From: Collimonas arenae
Lineage (GTDB): Bacteria; Pseudomonadota; Gammaproteobacteria; Burkholderiales; Burkholderiaceae_D
Length of the DNA: 64,000 nucleotides
Direction of reading: 5' to 3'
Assembly (NCBI RefSeq): GCF_001584165.1
Contig: NZ_CP013233.1
Location: 4,162,620-4,226,619, forward strand
Position 1 is the first letter of the stretch; each line of letters starts with the position of its first letter. The translations under genes and the position numbers were made by a program. This document shows positions 1-9,477 of the stretch, piece by piece. The notes beneath the pieces were generated by a model that worked only from the letters and a program-made list of their open reading frames with translations, made no database searches and was not told the origin of the DNA.

Positions 1-975
1 CGGCACAGTCGGTAACTTGATGCGATATGGCGTGCGGGAATCGTAGAATTTCAGCCATGGCCGCTCGGCCTCGAGCTGCTTGCGCGCGGCGCGTCGTTCC
101 GCCTTCTGCTGCGCGCGCCGCTCAGCCAGTTGCAGCGGATCGGATTGCATCTGCAGGAAGCGTTCGATGGCGCGATTGACGGCATCCGGCCGCTCCACCA
201 TCACCTGATGCGCCGACACCGGCACCACCACTTCTTCCGCGCCGGGAATCAGGCGCGCCACTTCCTTGTAGGCTTCTTCATCGAACAGGATGTCGCGGTG
301 CCCAAGGATCACCAGCGTCGGCACATTGATCGCACGCAGATATTCACGGCCATCCCACGGCAGCAACGCATTTTTATTTTGCAGGTACACCACATGCGAC
401 GGCGGATAGATGCGTGCCGCATTGATGCCGAGATAGGGCATGATACGGCGCGCCAGATCGAATATCCGCGGCGGCATGCGCAACAGCATCCGACCCGCCA
501 GACGCAGGCGAAAACGTGCTGCCGACGCAATCACGACCAGTGCCGAAACACGTTCCGGGAAATGCTTGAGGAAGTAAGAAGACAGGGCGCCACCGAATGA
601 ATGGCAAACCAGAATGAATTGCGGTGGCAAGTCCAGCTGATCGAGCGCAGCGACGATATCGGCGACCAATTCCGGCACATCGTAATGCGCGCCTTCCGCC
701 TCCGTCGGCGCATCGGTGTAGCCATGCCCGCGCAGATCAAGCGCGATCACCCGGTAATCAATCTGGAATTGCTCCAGCTGGTACTCCCAGTATGCCGCGC
801 GGCCGCCGAAGCCATGGATGAACACCATGGTCGGCTGCTGGTTGCGTGGTCCGCGCCCGTACTCGGGCCCGGCATCGAGCACACTCATTTCCAACGCGCT
901 GTCATAGACCCCATTACGCGCCAGGCGATTGGGCAATTTCAACGTACTGCGATGCAGGTCGGCGTTAAATGTCAT
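1..975 (-). CDS. alpha/beta hydrolase, partial; probably fused to an acyl-CoA-ligase-like domain
   Basis: Reading from an ATG at 975 the frame stays open for 325 codons and leaves the window, so the C-terminus is missing. An alpha/beta hydrolase fold fills about residues 45-275: an oxyanion-hole stretch FIHGFGG (52-58), a nucleophile elbow CHSFGG with Ser126 (the usual first Gly is Cys124), Asp228 in GHRD and His256 in SAHQ as the likely triad. After a basic Ala/Arg/Lys-rich linker (about 284-305) comes ERPWLKFYDSRTPYRI, which resembles the N-terminus of long-chain acyl-CoA ligases (RPWLKHYP...). I infer a hydrolase-ligase fusion, but the ligase part lies outside the window. The start overlaps the stop of the upstream aminopeptidase gene as ATGA, implying translational coupling. 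Substrate unknown. Confidence 0.85.
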   Translation of the reverse strand, partial: MTFNADLHRSTLKLPNRLARNGVYDSALEMSVLDAGPEYGRGPRNQQPTMVFIHGFGGRAAYWEYQLEQFQIDYRVIALDLRGHGYTDAPTEAEGAHYDVPELVADIVAALDQLDLPPQFILVCHSFGGALSSYFLKHFPERVSALVVIASAARFRLRLAGRMLLRMPPRIFDLARRIMPYLGINAARIYPPSHVVYLQNKNALLPWDGREYLRAINVPTLVILGHRDILFDEEAYKEVARLIPGAEEVVVPVSAHQVMVERPDAVNRAIERFLQMQSDPLQLAERRAQQKAERRAARKQLEAERPWLKFYDSRTPYRIKLPTVP

Positions 976-2051
976 TCAGACATTGTAACCAAGGAATTTA
1001 CATCGGTGCCTTTTTTTGCCAATTCATCCAGTTGACGATGTCTTTCGTCTTTACTGAGTTCCGCCAGTTTGGCGACAGCCGCATAGAATCTGGGGAAGGT
1101 CTTTTGTTGTGCCAGCAAAGCGCGGAAACCGGGCACCAGATCGTAATAGGTTGCCACCAGCGCCAGGTGCGCATTCGACAACGGCTCGGCAAACCAGCGA
1201 TCGAACCCGGTGTACCCGCCCCACTTCAGCTTGAGCTGCTGATAATCTTCCTGCAGTGCCGAAAATATGGCGGCCTTGCGCTGCAGCTTTTGCGCATCGC
1301 TGACATCGCTCGCGTAATTGGCTGCTAACTGTTTGCGACACTTCAAGAGCAGCGCCAGGAAATCCTCCTTGCGTCCTTCGAACTGGACATAGGCGTCGCG
1401 CATCTTTTGATTGCCGACCGCCTGCAGCCAGCGCTCGACGCCCGCCTGCTCGACCGTTATGGCGAACGACTCATTGAATTGCGTATCGTCCTTGGCGTAA
1501 ACCGTCTGGTGCGCCAGCTCGTGGAAGATCAAGCGCGCCAGTTCGCCATCGGGATATTTGATGAAAGTCGACAGCAAAGGATCGTTGAACCAGCCGAGCG
1601 TCGAGTACGCCGGCACACCGCTGACCTGCACGTCAAAGCCCTGCTCGCGCAAGCCCATGGCAAATTTCTGTGCAGCGGTCTGGTTGAAATAGCCGCGGTA
1701 ATTGACGCAGCCGGCGATCGGAAAACACCATTGCTTCGGTTCCAACGACAAGGCCGGCGCCGCCACCACATTCCACAGCGCGAATGGCCGCTGCAGATCG
1801 GCGTATTCAGTGTAGCTGCGGTTGTCCGGCAGACCCAGTTCGCTGATCGCAAAACGACGCATCTGCTTGGTGCGCGCCAGCTTGGCCTTGAGTCCGGCAT
1901 CGGCGCCCGGATCGGCTAGCCAGTCGTCAATCGGACGAGCGCGATCAAGCAGCGAAAACTCGCCGTGCGCGGCCTGGCCGTAATAAGCAACCTGCGCACA
2001 GCCCGATGCCAGCAAAACGAGGCAAAGAACCAGGCGCAGACGCGTGCTCAT
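972..2051 (-). CDS. predicted lipoprotein aminopeptidase (COG4324 type)
   Basis: A 359-residue protein with a lipoprotein-like signal ending in LASGC (Cys18), so it probably sits on a membrane facing the periplasm. The zinc-peptidase motif HELAH is at residues 177-181, followed by FNESFA at about 192-197, which probably supplies the third metal ligand. This pattern fits the predicted aminopeptidase family once called DUF2265. The start overlaps the stop of the molybdoenzyme gene (ATGA at 2048-2051) and its own stop overlaps the next start in the same way. Its place behind a peptide transporter and a deacylase suggests a part in peptide use, but that is context only; the true substrate is not known. 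Confidence 0.8.
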   Translation of the reverse strand: MSTRLRLVLCLVLLASGCAQVAYYGQAAHGEFSLLDRARPIDDWLADPGADAGLKAKLARTKQMRRFAISELGLPDNRSYTEYADLQRPFALWNVVAAPALSLEPKQWCFPIAGCVNYRGYFNQTAAQKFAMGLREQGFDVQVSGVPAYSTLGWFNDPLLSTFIKYPDGELARLIFHELAHQTVYAKDDTQFNESFAITVEQAGVERWLQAVGNQKMRDAYVQFEGRKEDFLALLLKCRKQLAANYASDVSDAQKLQRKAAIFSALQEDYQQLKLKWGGYTGFDRWFAEPLSNAHLALVATYYDLVPGFRALLAQQKTFPRFYAAVAKLAELSKDERHRQLDELAKKGTDVNSLVTMSE

Positions 2052-4153
2052 GTTTCGGCGCTACTCTCGGCGGGTATTTTTTCCACTTCCACCAACACGT
2101 CGTAGAAGGTCGGCGCCCTGCCCATATCGGTCAGCCGCTGGCTAGTCACCTCGTTGGCATTCTTGCCGTCGCTAGCCATTTTTTTCCACCAGATCGACAG
2201 GCCAACCACCAGGCCGATGCGCGCCTTATCAGTCACCCTCAGTTTGGCGTTGAAACTGCCGCGGTCGTTGTAGATGCGCACGGTATCGCCGCTGACCACG
2301 CCACGTTGCGCGGCATCTGCCGGATGCATGTCGAGATGCGGTTCGCCTTCGGTATCGCGCAGGCTTTTGACATTGACGAAACTGGAGTTGAGGAAATTAC
2401 GTGCCGGCGGTGAAATCATCGCCAGCGGATATTTGCTGGCCAACTGCGGATTGCTGACACGCGATTCATACGGTGCAATATAAGTCGGCAGCGGATCAAG
2501 TCCATCCTTCTGCATCTGTGCGCTGTAAAACTCGCATTTCCCCGACGGCGTCGGGAAGCCGCCATTAGCGAACGGTGCATCGGAGATGTTCAGTTTTTGC
2601 CAGCCTTTTTGCTTCAGTGAATCCCAATCAAAATGGACCGCACGCAGGTTGTTGCGGTCGAACGCCTGTGCAGCGATTTCATCATCGCTCTCCCGGAAAC
2701 AAGCATCGTCGAAGCCCATGCGGGCCGCCAGCAGACGGAAAATTTCCGTGTTCGGCTTGGCTTCGCCGAGCGGCATAATGGCCGCATTGTTGGCCAGCAT
2801 GTACAAGTGGCCGTAGGCCGAATGGGCGTCGACATGTTCCAGCTGCGTTGTTGCCGGCAGCACGATGTCGGCATAGTCGGCGGTATCGGTCTGGAAATGC
2901 TCCAGCACCACGGTGAACAGGTCTTCGCGCGCGAAGCCTTGGGCGACCACGCCGGATTCCGGCGCTATCGCCACCGGATTCGAGTTGTACACGATCAAGG
3001 CCTCAATCTTTGGGCCGAACTCAGCGGATGATTCGCGCAGCAAATCGTCGCCGATGGTGCTCATGTTGATGGTGCGCGGCGCCACACCGTTGCGGATCAG
3101 GAAATCGGGGCGCTGCAAAGCCTGGTTGTTTTTCGGGAAGCTGTCCGATGACGACAGCTGCACGCCGCCGGCAGCATGGCGCCAGGCGCCGACCAGCGCC
3201 GGCAGGCAAGTGATATTGCGCACCGCCATGCCACCGCCGTGCACCCGCTGCAAACCGTAATTGACGCGAATCGCCGCCGCTTCGCCACGCTGCGCTGCGC
3301 CGCCATAGGCGCGCGCCAGATCCAACACCTCGTCGGCGCTGATGCCGCACACCTCGGCAGTCTTGTGCGGCGTCCATTCCTGTACACGTTGCTTCAACTG
3401 GTCAAAACCCAGCGTGTACTGCGCGATGTAATCATGGTCAAGCAAGTTCTCGGCAATCAGAACATGCATCATGCCCAAGGCCAGCGCCGAGTCTGTGCCC
3501 GGCAACAGCGCGATATGCTGATGGCATTTATCCGCCGTCAGCGAGCGGTAAGGATCGATCGCGATCAGCTTGGCGCCGTTGCGCTTGGCTTCCTGCGCGC
3601 GCATCCAGAAATGCAGGTTGGAAGCAATCGGATTACCACCCCAGATCAGGATCAGCTTGGCGTTCTGAAACTGCTCCAGATCGGTGCCGATCCGCGCGCC
3701 CAAGGTGTATTTGTAACCGGTGCCGCCAGCCGAAGCGCAAATCGTGCGATCCAGCAGCGAAGCGCCGATGCGGTTGAAAAAGCGCATCGACATCGATTCG
3801 CCCTGTACCAGTCCCATGGTGCCGGCATAGCTGTAAGGAAGAATCGCTTGCGGATTGCGTGCGGCGATGTCGCCCAGCCGTTCAGCGATGATAGCGATCG
3901 CCTCTTCCCAGCTGATCCGCTCGAACTTGCCCTCACCCTTTTTACCGACGCGCTTGAGCGGATGTAGCAGTCGATCCTTGTGATAGGTGCGTTCGGTATA
4001 GCGCGAGACCTTGGTGCACAGCACGCCAGCGGTGGTCGGATGGTCGGGATCGCCACGCACCTCGGTGGCGACACCGTCGGTGACCGTCACCAGCAGCGCA
4101 CAGGTATCGGGACAATCGTGCGGGCAAGCGGCACGAACGGTAGTAGTAGTCAT
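2048..4153 (-). CDS. molybdopterin oxidoreductase (bis-MGD, formate dehydrogenase/nitrate reductase superfamily)
   Basis: A 701-residue enzyme. The N-terminus carries the 4Fe-4S motif of this superfamily: Cys10-x3-Cys14-x3-Cys18 and Cys46 in GVLCTK. Next come the molybdopterin-binding domains (ERISWEEAI near residue 78; IWGGNPIASN in the middle) and a C-terminal MGD-binding domain with DTVRIYNDRGSF and LRVTDKARIG. There is no Tat signal, so it is probably cytoplasmic. No small iron-sulfur or membrane subunit gene is adjacent, so the electron partner is not visible. Substrate specificity cannot be read from the sequence; family members act on formate, nitrate, sulfur compounds and others. It lies 78 bases after argE in the same direction and is coupled to the aminopeptidase gene by overlap. 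Confidence 0.88.
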   Translation of the reverse strand: MTTTTVRAACPHDCPDTCALLVTVTDGVATEVRGDPDHPTTAGVLCTKVSRYTERTYHKDRLLHPLKRVGKKGEGKFERISWEEAIAIIAERLGDIAARNPQAILPYSYAGTMGLVQGESMSMRFFNRIGASLLDRTICASAGGTGYKYTLGARIGTDLEQFQNAKLILIWGGNPIASNLHFWMRAQEAKRNGAKLIAIDPYRSLTADKCHQHIALLPGTDSALALGMMHVLIAENLLDHDYIAQYTLGFDQLKQRVQEWTPHKTAEVCGISADEVLDLARAYGGAAQRGEAAAIRVNYGLQRVHGGGMAVRNITCLPALVGAWRHAAGGVQLSSSDSFPKNNQALQRPDFLIRNGVAPRTINMSTIGDDLLRESSAEFGPKIEALIVYNSNPVAIAPESGVVAQGFAREDLFTVVLEHFQTDTADYADIVLPATTQLEHVDAHSAYGHLYMLANNAAIMPLGEAKPNTEIFRLLAARMGFDDACFRESDDEIAAQAFDRNNLRAVHFDWDSLKQKGWQKLNISDAPFANGGFPTPSGKCEFYSAQMQKDGLDPLPTYIAPYESRVSNPQLASKYPLAMISPPARNFLNSSFVNVKSLRDTEGEPHLDMHPADAAQRGVVSGDTVRIYNDRGSFNAKLRVTDKARIGLVVGLSIWWKKMASDGKNANEVTSQRLTDMGRAPTFYDVLVEVEKIPAESSAET

Positions 4154-4231
4154 AATGTCATCAAGCCAGGATGCTTCAATACGCTACTGTAGCAAAATCC
4201 AGACTGCCCTGATGCATTTAGTCCACCCGGC

Positions 4232-5422
4232 TTAGTCGCGCAAGCGCATCTCTGGATCCATCAGGCGCAGCATGAACGCTTCGCATTGCGCCAACTGCTC
4301 CAGCGCCACGAATTCATTGGGGCGGTGCGCCTGCTCAATGCTGCCCGGGCCGCATATCACGGTCGGGATGCCGGCGCGCTGGAACAGGCCGGCTTCGGTG
4401 CCATACGACACCGCCCCATGATTCTTGTTGCGCGCCAACGCGGCGGCCAGCTGCACCACCGCGGCGTCCGGCTGCATGTTCAATCCCGGCGCCGAAGCCA
4501 GCCACTCGAAGTCGATCGCCGCATTCGGTTCAACCCGCTGCATTTCCGGCAACAGCGTGGCCGCGAAATCCTGGATTTCCCGATACAGCTTTTCGACATC
4601 GACGCCCGGCATGGTGCGCGCTTCGAACTCGAATTTACAATCCTTGGGCACGATGTTGGATGCCAGCCCGCCCTTTATCAAACCGGTCTGCATCGTGGTG
4701 TACGGAACGGTGAAACCGTAATCACGGGTTTCCAACTGTGCGAAGCGATCCGCCATCTGCCGGATATAGACAATGATGCGCGCCGCGTATTCGATCGAAT
4801 TGACACCCATGGTGGTATAGCTGGAATGGGCCTCGCGTCCGCGAATGCAGCAGCGGAAGCGATGCGTACCCTTGTGCGCGATGATCGGCTGCATCGAAGT
4901 CGGTTCACCGACAATGCAGCCGGCCGGCTTCAAGCCCAGTTCCTGCAGATCCTTGATCAACCCCTGTACGCCGATACAACCGACTTCCTCGTCGTACGAT
5001 AGCGCAAAGTGCAAAGGCGCATCCATTTTTGCGGCCAGGAATTGCGGCGCCAGCGCCAGCGCGGTGGCGATATAGCTCTTCATGTCGGCCGAACCGCGGC
5101 CATACAACAACCCATCCTTGATGGTCGCCTGGAACGGATCAGTATCCCAGGCCTGGCCGTCGACCGGCACCACGTCGGTATGACCAGACAGGATCAGGCC
5201 AGGCTTAGGGCCGTCACCCAACGTCGCAAACAGGTTGGCCTTCTTGCCTGTCGCATCATAGGTCAGACGCGACGACACGCCGAGGCCGGCCAGATAATCG
5301 CGCGTCCATTCGATCAATCCCAGGTTGGAATCGCGCGAGACGGTCTGGAACGCGATCAGGCGCTCAATCATCTCCATGACAGCGCCGGATGGCCTCAAAT
5401 CGGTGTGGGTTGTGCTGCTCAT
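4232..5422 (-). CDS. argE: acetylornithine deacetylase / M20A peptidase family
   Basis: A zinc-dependent amidohydrolase of 396 residues. The start at 5422 is chosen because AAGGA stands 8 bases in front; an in-frame ATG ten codons upstream lacks this. M20 landmarks: SGHTDVVPVDG (His81, Asp83), GRGSADMKS (bridging Asp113), YDEEVGCIG (catalytic Glu145 and Glu146) and CGPGSIEQAHRPNE near the end. Known ArgE removes acetyl from N-acetylornithine, giving ornithine for arginine synthesis. Here the gene sits inside a peptide-transport operon rather than with arg genes, so a catabolic deacylase acting on N-acylated amino acids or peptides is equally plausible. Confidence 0.85.
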   Translation of the reverse strand: MSSTTHTDLRPSGAVMEMIERLIAFQTVSRDSNLGLIEWTRDYLAGLGVSSRLTYDATGKKANLFATLGDGPKPGLILSGHTDVVPVDGQAWDTDPFQATIKDGLLYGRGSADMKSYIATALALAPQFLAAKMDAPLHFALSYDEEVGCIGVQGLIKDLQELGLKPAGCIVGEPTSMQPIIAHKGTHRFRCCIRGREAHSSYTTMGVNSIEYAARIIVYIRQMADRFAQLETRDYGFTVPYTTMQTGLIKGGLASNIVPKDCKFEFEARTMPGVDVEKLYREIQDFAATLLPEMQRVEPNAAIDFEWLASAPGLNMQPDAAVVQLAAALARNKNHGAVSYGTEAGLFQRAGIPTVICGPGSIEQAHRPNEFVALEQLAQCEAFMLRLMDPEMRLRD

Positions 5423-5459
5423 ATTGCGGTCCTTATAATGTCCAGGCGTCACTCGACAC

Positions 5460-6512
5460 CTACGCTCCTGCCGCGTCGTTCAGGTGGCAGGCAGAAAAAT
5501 GTTTAGGGCTGATTTCTTTCAGCTCCGGTTTATCCGTTTTGCAGCGCCCCATCGCATGCGGGCAACGCGGATGGAAATGGCAACCGCTCGGCGGATGCAG
5601 CGGCGACGGAATCTCTCCCTTCACCGCGAAGAATTCGGTCCTGCGCACTTCCAGTTTCGGCGCTGAAGCCAGCAGTGCTTGCGTGTAGGGATGGTTGGCG
5701 CGGGCAAACACGGTATCGGTCGAGGCCGATTCGACAATCCGGCCCAGGTACATGATAACCACCCGGTCCGACAAATGTCGGACCACGCCCAGATCATGGC
5801 TAATGAACAAGTATGTCAAATCAAGTTCGTCGCGCAATTTGATGAACAAGTTCAGCACCTGTGCCTGGATCGACACGTCCAGCGCCGCCACCGCTTCATC
5901 ACATACCAGGAATTCCGGTTTGACTGCCAGCGCACGGGCAATCCCTACCCGCGCCCGCTGGCCGCCGGAAAACTGATGCGGAAAACGGCGCAGCATGGCA
6001 CCATCGAGCCCGACTCGTTGCAGCAGGCTTTCCACATATTCGCGCTGGTGTGCGGCATCGACCATGCCATGCACCAGCGGCGCCTCGCCAACGATGTCCT
6101 GCACCCGCATGCGCGGATTCAGCGACGCATACGGATCCTGGAAAATCATCTGGATCGCCAGCTGTTTTTTGCGTCTTGCCGCAACGTCCAGCTGCTCCAG
6201 CTGTTCGCCTTTCCAATAACGCGCGCCGGCACTCAAACTGTGCAGTCCAACCGCCATCCGCCCCAGCGTCGACTTGCCGCAACCAGATTCGCCAACCAGG
6301 CCGACCACCTCGCCGCGTTCAACGCGCAAGCTCACCTCATCAACCGCATGCACCACTTCTTGCTGCATGCCTGCGCCGAATACGTTGGCGATACGCGCCG
6401 CATTGTCCAGCGTCTTGACGAAGCGCTTGCTGACTGCCTTCAGCTCAAGCAACGCGGTTGCCGGTGCTGCGTCCACCGCCTCCACAATGTTCTCGTTCAT
6501 CATCTGACTCAT
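5460..6512 (-). CDS. peptide ABC transporter ATPase (DppF/OppF type)
   Basis: One of two ATPases of an oligo/dipeptide importer; 350 residues from ATG 6512, whose first bases overlap the stop of the upstream ATPase gene (ATGA). Visible motifs: Walker [11 protein letters not shown]-loop [10 protein letters not shown], signature [15 protein letters not shown], Walker [13 protein letters not shown], switch histidine in FISHDLGVV, and the C-terminal oligopeptide-transporter extension with the cysteine cluster [14 protein letters not shown] that in relatives holds an iron-sulfur centre. Walker B reads EAVAALD instead of the commoner EPVSALD. It pairs with the ATPase at 6509-7504 on the cytoplasmic face of the two permeases. 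Confidence 0.93.
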   Translation of the reverse strand: MSQMMNENIVEAVDAAPATALLELKAVSKRFVKTLDNAARIANVFGAGMQQEVVHAVDEVSLRVERGEVVGLVGESGCGKSTLGRMAVGLHSLSAGARYWKGEQLEQLDVAARRKKQLAIQMIFQDPYASLNPRMRVQDIVGEAPLVHGMVDAAHQREYVESLLQRVGLDGAMLRRFPHQFSGGQRARVGIARALAVKPEFLVCDEAVAALDVSIQAQVLNLFIKLRDELDLTYLFISHDLGVVRHLSDRVVIMYLGRIVESASTDTVFARANHPYTQALLASAPKLEVRRTEFFAVKGEIPSPLHPPSGCHFHPRCPHAMGRCKTDKPELKEISPKHFSACHLNDAAGA

Positions 6513-7504
6513 TGCACCGCCTCCGTCACGCGCGCGTGCAAGGGATGATAGCAACGCAACATGCGTTGCTCCACCGCGCGCAGTTCAGGCGTGTGTTCGC
6601 ACTCGGCGCTGGCATAAGTGCAGCGCGTGCGGAACGCACAGCCCTGCGGCAAATTCAGTAGCGATGGTGTCATGCCGGGAATCTGCTGCAATGGCTGGCC
6701 ACGCGGATTGCGCGAAGGTGCCGAGGCGATCAAACCATGTGTGTACGGATGGCGCGGCTGCTCCAGCACCTGTTGCACCGTGCCGCTTTCAACGATACGG
6801 CCGGCATACATCACCGAAACCGTATCGGCCAATCCGGCCACCACCGACAAATCATGCGTGATCCAGATCAGCGCCGTACCGGACTCGCGGCACAGCTTCT
6901 GCATTTCATACAAAATCTGTCCTTGTATCGTCACATCCAGTGCGGTGGTCGGTTCATCGCAGATGATCAGGTCCGGCTTGTTCAGCAAAGCAATCGCAAT
7001 TGCTACGCGTTGCCGCATGCCGCCGGAAAATTGGTGCGGGTATGCCTCCAACCGCTCGTCGGGCGCCGGAATGCCAACCCGCACTAGCGCTTCGCGCGCC
7101 ATTTCGTGCGCCACCATCCGGCTGACATCCTGATGCGCCCGCACCGCTTCCACCATTTGCGTATCGATGCGCAAGACCGGGTTCAGGGTCATCATCGGAT
7201 CCTGGAAAATCATCGCGATCCGGTTACCACGAATCTTGCGCATCGCTTCCGCAGGCAGGCCGCGCAAATCGCTGCCGTGCAGCAGGATTTCACCACCGAC
7301 GATTTTTCCAGGCGTATCGATCAAGCCCATGATCGAATAACCGGTCATCGATTTTCCCGAGCCGGATTCGCCGACCAATCCCATGATTTCGCCGCGATTG
7401 ATCGAAAACGATACCTGGTCGACCGCCTTCACCAGTCCCGCTCGGGTGGTGAATTGGGTCTGCAGATTATTGACGACCAGCGTCGCTGTGTTTTGCATGC
7501 TCAT
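6509..7504 (-). CDS. peptide ABC transporter ATPase (DppD/OppD type)
   Basis: The second ATPase of the importer; 331 residues from ATG 7504 (a GTG four codons earlier and an ATG two codons later are alternatives; no strong ribosome site decides). Walker A GESGSGKSM, FQDPMMTLNP, signature FSGGMRQRVAIAIAL, Walker B LIICDEPTTALD, switch WITHDLSVV, and the C-terminal LPQGCAFRTRC cluster typical of DppD/OppD proteins. The 30-base gap after the permease gene and the ATGA overlap with the next ATPase gene show one transcription unit. Confidence 0.93.
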   Translation of the reverse strand: MSMQNTATLVVNNLQTQFTTRAGLVKAVDQVSFSINRGEIMGLVGESGSGKSMTGYSIMGLIDTPGKIVGGEILLHGSDLRGLPAEAMRKIRGNRIAMIFQDPMMTLNPVLRIDTQMVEAVRAHQDVSRMVAHEMAREALVRVGIPAPDERLEAYPHQFSGGMRQRVAIAIALLNKPDLIICDEPTTALDVTIQGQILYEMQKLCRESGTALIWITHDLSVVAGLADTVSVMYAGRIVESGTVQQVLEQPRHPYTHGLIASAPSRNPRGQPLQQIPGMTPSLLNLPQGCAFRTRCTYASAECEHTPELRAVEQRMLRCYHPLHARVTEAVQ

Positions 7505-7534
7505 TCGCTTTCGCACCGTGGCTTCATGTCATTT

Positions 7535-8440
7535 CTACTGCGTTTGCAAACGCGGGTTGAGAACATCGCGCAGCTGGTCCGCGACCAGGTTGATAGTCAC
7601 TACCGTCACCAACAAGGCGATGCCAGGGAACACGCTGATCCAGTATTTTCCCGACAGCAGATATTGAAACCCATTGGCAATCAGCAAACCAAGCGAAGGT
7701 TCGGTAATCGGTAGGCCGAGGCCGAGAAACGACAAGGTCGCCTCCAGAGAAATCGCTGACGCTACCTGCAGTGCGGCGATCACGATCAACGGCGGCAGGC
7801 AGTTCGGCAGCAGATGGCGGAACATGATGCGCAACGGCGACAAGCCCAGCGCTGTAGCGGCTTCGATATATTCCTTCTTACGCTCCACCAGCGCAGCGCT
7901 GCGCGTGGTGCGTGCGTAATACGCCCACTGCACAGCCACCAGGGCGATAATGATCTTGTCGACCCCGCGCCCGGTCAGCGCCAATAAAATCAAGGCAATC
8001 AGGATCGGCGGAAACGACAGCTGGATATCCGCCACGCGCATGATGAATGCTTCAGTACGGCCGCCGGCATAGCCCGCCAATAATCCCAAGGTCAGGCCGA
8101 GCGACAGCGCAATGACGGTACTGACCACGCCGACCATCACCGAGATGCGGATCCCGTACAAGATCGCCGACAGCATGTCGCGGCCCTGATCGTCGGTACC
8201 GAGCAGATAGGTCATGCTGCCATCAATCGACGTCTTGCCCGGCTCCAGCCGCGAATCCATCACGTCAAGCTTGGCAAGGTCATACGGATTCTGCGGTGAG
8301 ATGACCGGTGCAAAGATCGCCGCCAGCACAATCAACACCAGCAAGATGAAACCGACAGTCGCGATCTTGCTATCAAAAAAATTCCCTACGAAACGCTTCC
8401 ATGGCGTCTCTGCATGATTGAATGCTTGCGTCAATTCCAT
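7535..8440 (-). CDS. peptide ABC transporter permease (DppC/OppC type)
   Basis: A 301-residue inner-membrane protein. The start at 8440 lies one base after the stop of the upstream permease gene; longer in-frame starts would run back into that gene. An N-terminal membrane helix (VGFILLVLIVLAAIFAPV) precedes the conserved DppC sequence with TDDQGRDMLSAILYGIRISV and a binding-protein-dependent transport domain. The cytoplasmic EAA loop is readable as KEYIEAATALGLSPLRIMF. It forms the channel with the DppB-type permease encoded just upstream. Confidence 0.93.
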   Translation of the reverse strand: MELTQAFNHAETPWKRFVGNFFDSKIATVGFILLVLIVLAAIFAPVISPQNPYDLAKLDVMDSRLEPGKTSIDGSMTYLLGTDDQGRDMLSAILYGIRISVMVGVVSTVIALSLGLTLGLLAGYAGGRTEAFIMRVADIQLSFPPILIALILLALTGRGVDKIIIALVAVQWAYYARTTRSAALVERKKEYIEAATALGLSPLRIMFRHLLPNCLPPLIVIAALQVASAISLEATLSFLGLGLPITEPSLGLLIANGFQYLLSGKYWISVFPGIALLVTVVTINLVADQLRDVLNPRLQTQ

Positions 8441-8441
8441 T

Positions 8442-9419
8442 TCAGCCTTTGCTTTCTGCCAGACGTACGCGTGGATCAAGCACTGAATACAACAAGTCGA
8501 CCACAAGATTGATCAATATGAAAATGGTGACGATCAACAGCAGATAGGCAACAATCACCGGCCGGTCCAGCACACGGATCGAATCGATGATCAACTTGCC
8601 CATGCCAGGCCACGCAAATACCGTTTCGGTGACGATCGAGAAAGCGATGATCGAACCGAATTGCAGCGCAATCACAGTGACGATCGGAATCAGAATATTT
8701 TTCAGCACGTGGACACCGATAATCCGGCTATTGCGCAGGCCCTTGGCGCGGGCGAATTTGACATAGTCTTGCATCAGCGCCTCTTGTGCGCCGGAACGGG
8801 TCAGGCGAATCACCAGGGCGATGTTGAACAAGGCCAGGTTGAATGCCGGCATCAGCAAATGCTTCAAGCCGTCCCAGTTGAGGAAGCTGACCGGTACGCC
8901 GAATAGCAATGCGGTCTCGCCGCGGCCGCTGGTCGGCAGCCAGCCGAGTTGCACCGCAAACACCATGATCAGCATCAGTCCAACCCAGAAGGTCGGCAGC
9001 GAAAAACCGAGAATCGATACCGCCATGATGCTCTTGCCGATCACGCCGTTGGGCCGCAGGCCGGCGATCAGGCCAAGTGGCAATCCCAGCACGATAGATA
9101 GCAGAATCGCCGCCGACGACAATTCCAGTGTGGCCGGCATACGCTCGAGAATCAGCGCCAGCGCTGGTGTCGAATAGGCAAACGAACGCCCCATGTCGCC
9201 CGTCACCGCGTTCTTCAGAAAAATGAAATACTGCAGCCACAGCGGCTTGTCGAGACCGAACGCAACGATCACTTTGGCGCGCTCGATCTGGTCCGCATCG
9301 GGGCTGATCAGCACGTCGACAGGATTGCCGATCGCATACACCCCAATGAATACCAGCAGCGACATGACAAGCAGCACGGCAACACTTTGCAACAGGCGGC
9401 GAATAATAAAAGCCAGCAT
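8442..9419 (-). CDS. peptide ABC transporter permease (DppB/OppB type)
   Basis: A 325-residue permease that begins with the family-typical MLAFIIRRLLQS and a first membrane helix, a large periplasmic loop (ISPDADQIERAKVIVAFGLDK), then about five further helices. The transport signature is YVKFARAKGLRNSRIIG and the end reads YSVLDPRVRLAESKG, as usual in DppB/GsiC proteins. It follows the binding-protein gene by 58 bases and touches the second permease gene, so the two membrane subunits are made together. Confidence 0.93.
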   Translation of the reverse strand: MLAFIIRRLLQSVAVLLVMSLLVFIGVYAIGNPVDVLISPDADQIERAKVIVAFGLDKPLWLQYFIFLKNAVTGDMGRSFAYSTPALALILERMPATLELSSAAILLSIVLGLPLGLIAGLRPNGVIGKSIMAVSILGFSLPTFWVGLMLIMVFAVQLGWLPTSGRGETALLFGVPVSFLNWDGLKHLLMPAFNLALFNIALVIRLTRSGAQEALMQDYVKFARAKGLRNSRIIGVHVLKNILIPIVTVIALQFGSIIAFSIVTETVFAWPGMGKLIIDSIRVLDRPVIVAYLLLIVTIFILINLVVDLLYSVLDPRVRLAESKG

Positions 9420-9477
9420 CGATTAATCCATAAAAAATCCGCTCTCCATGATCGGCGAGCGGATATCCGCGATCTTC

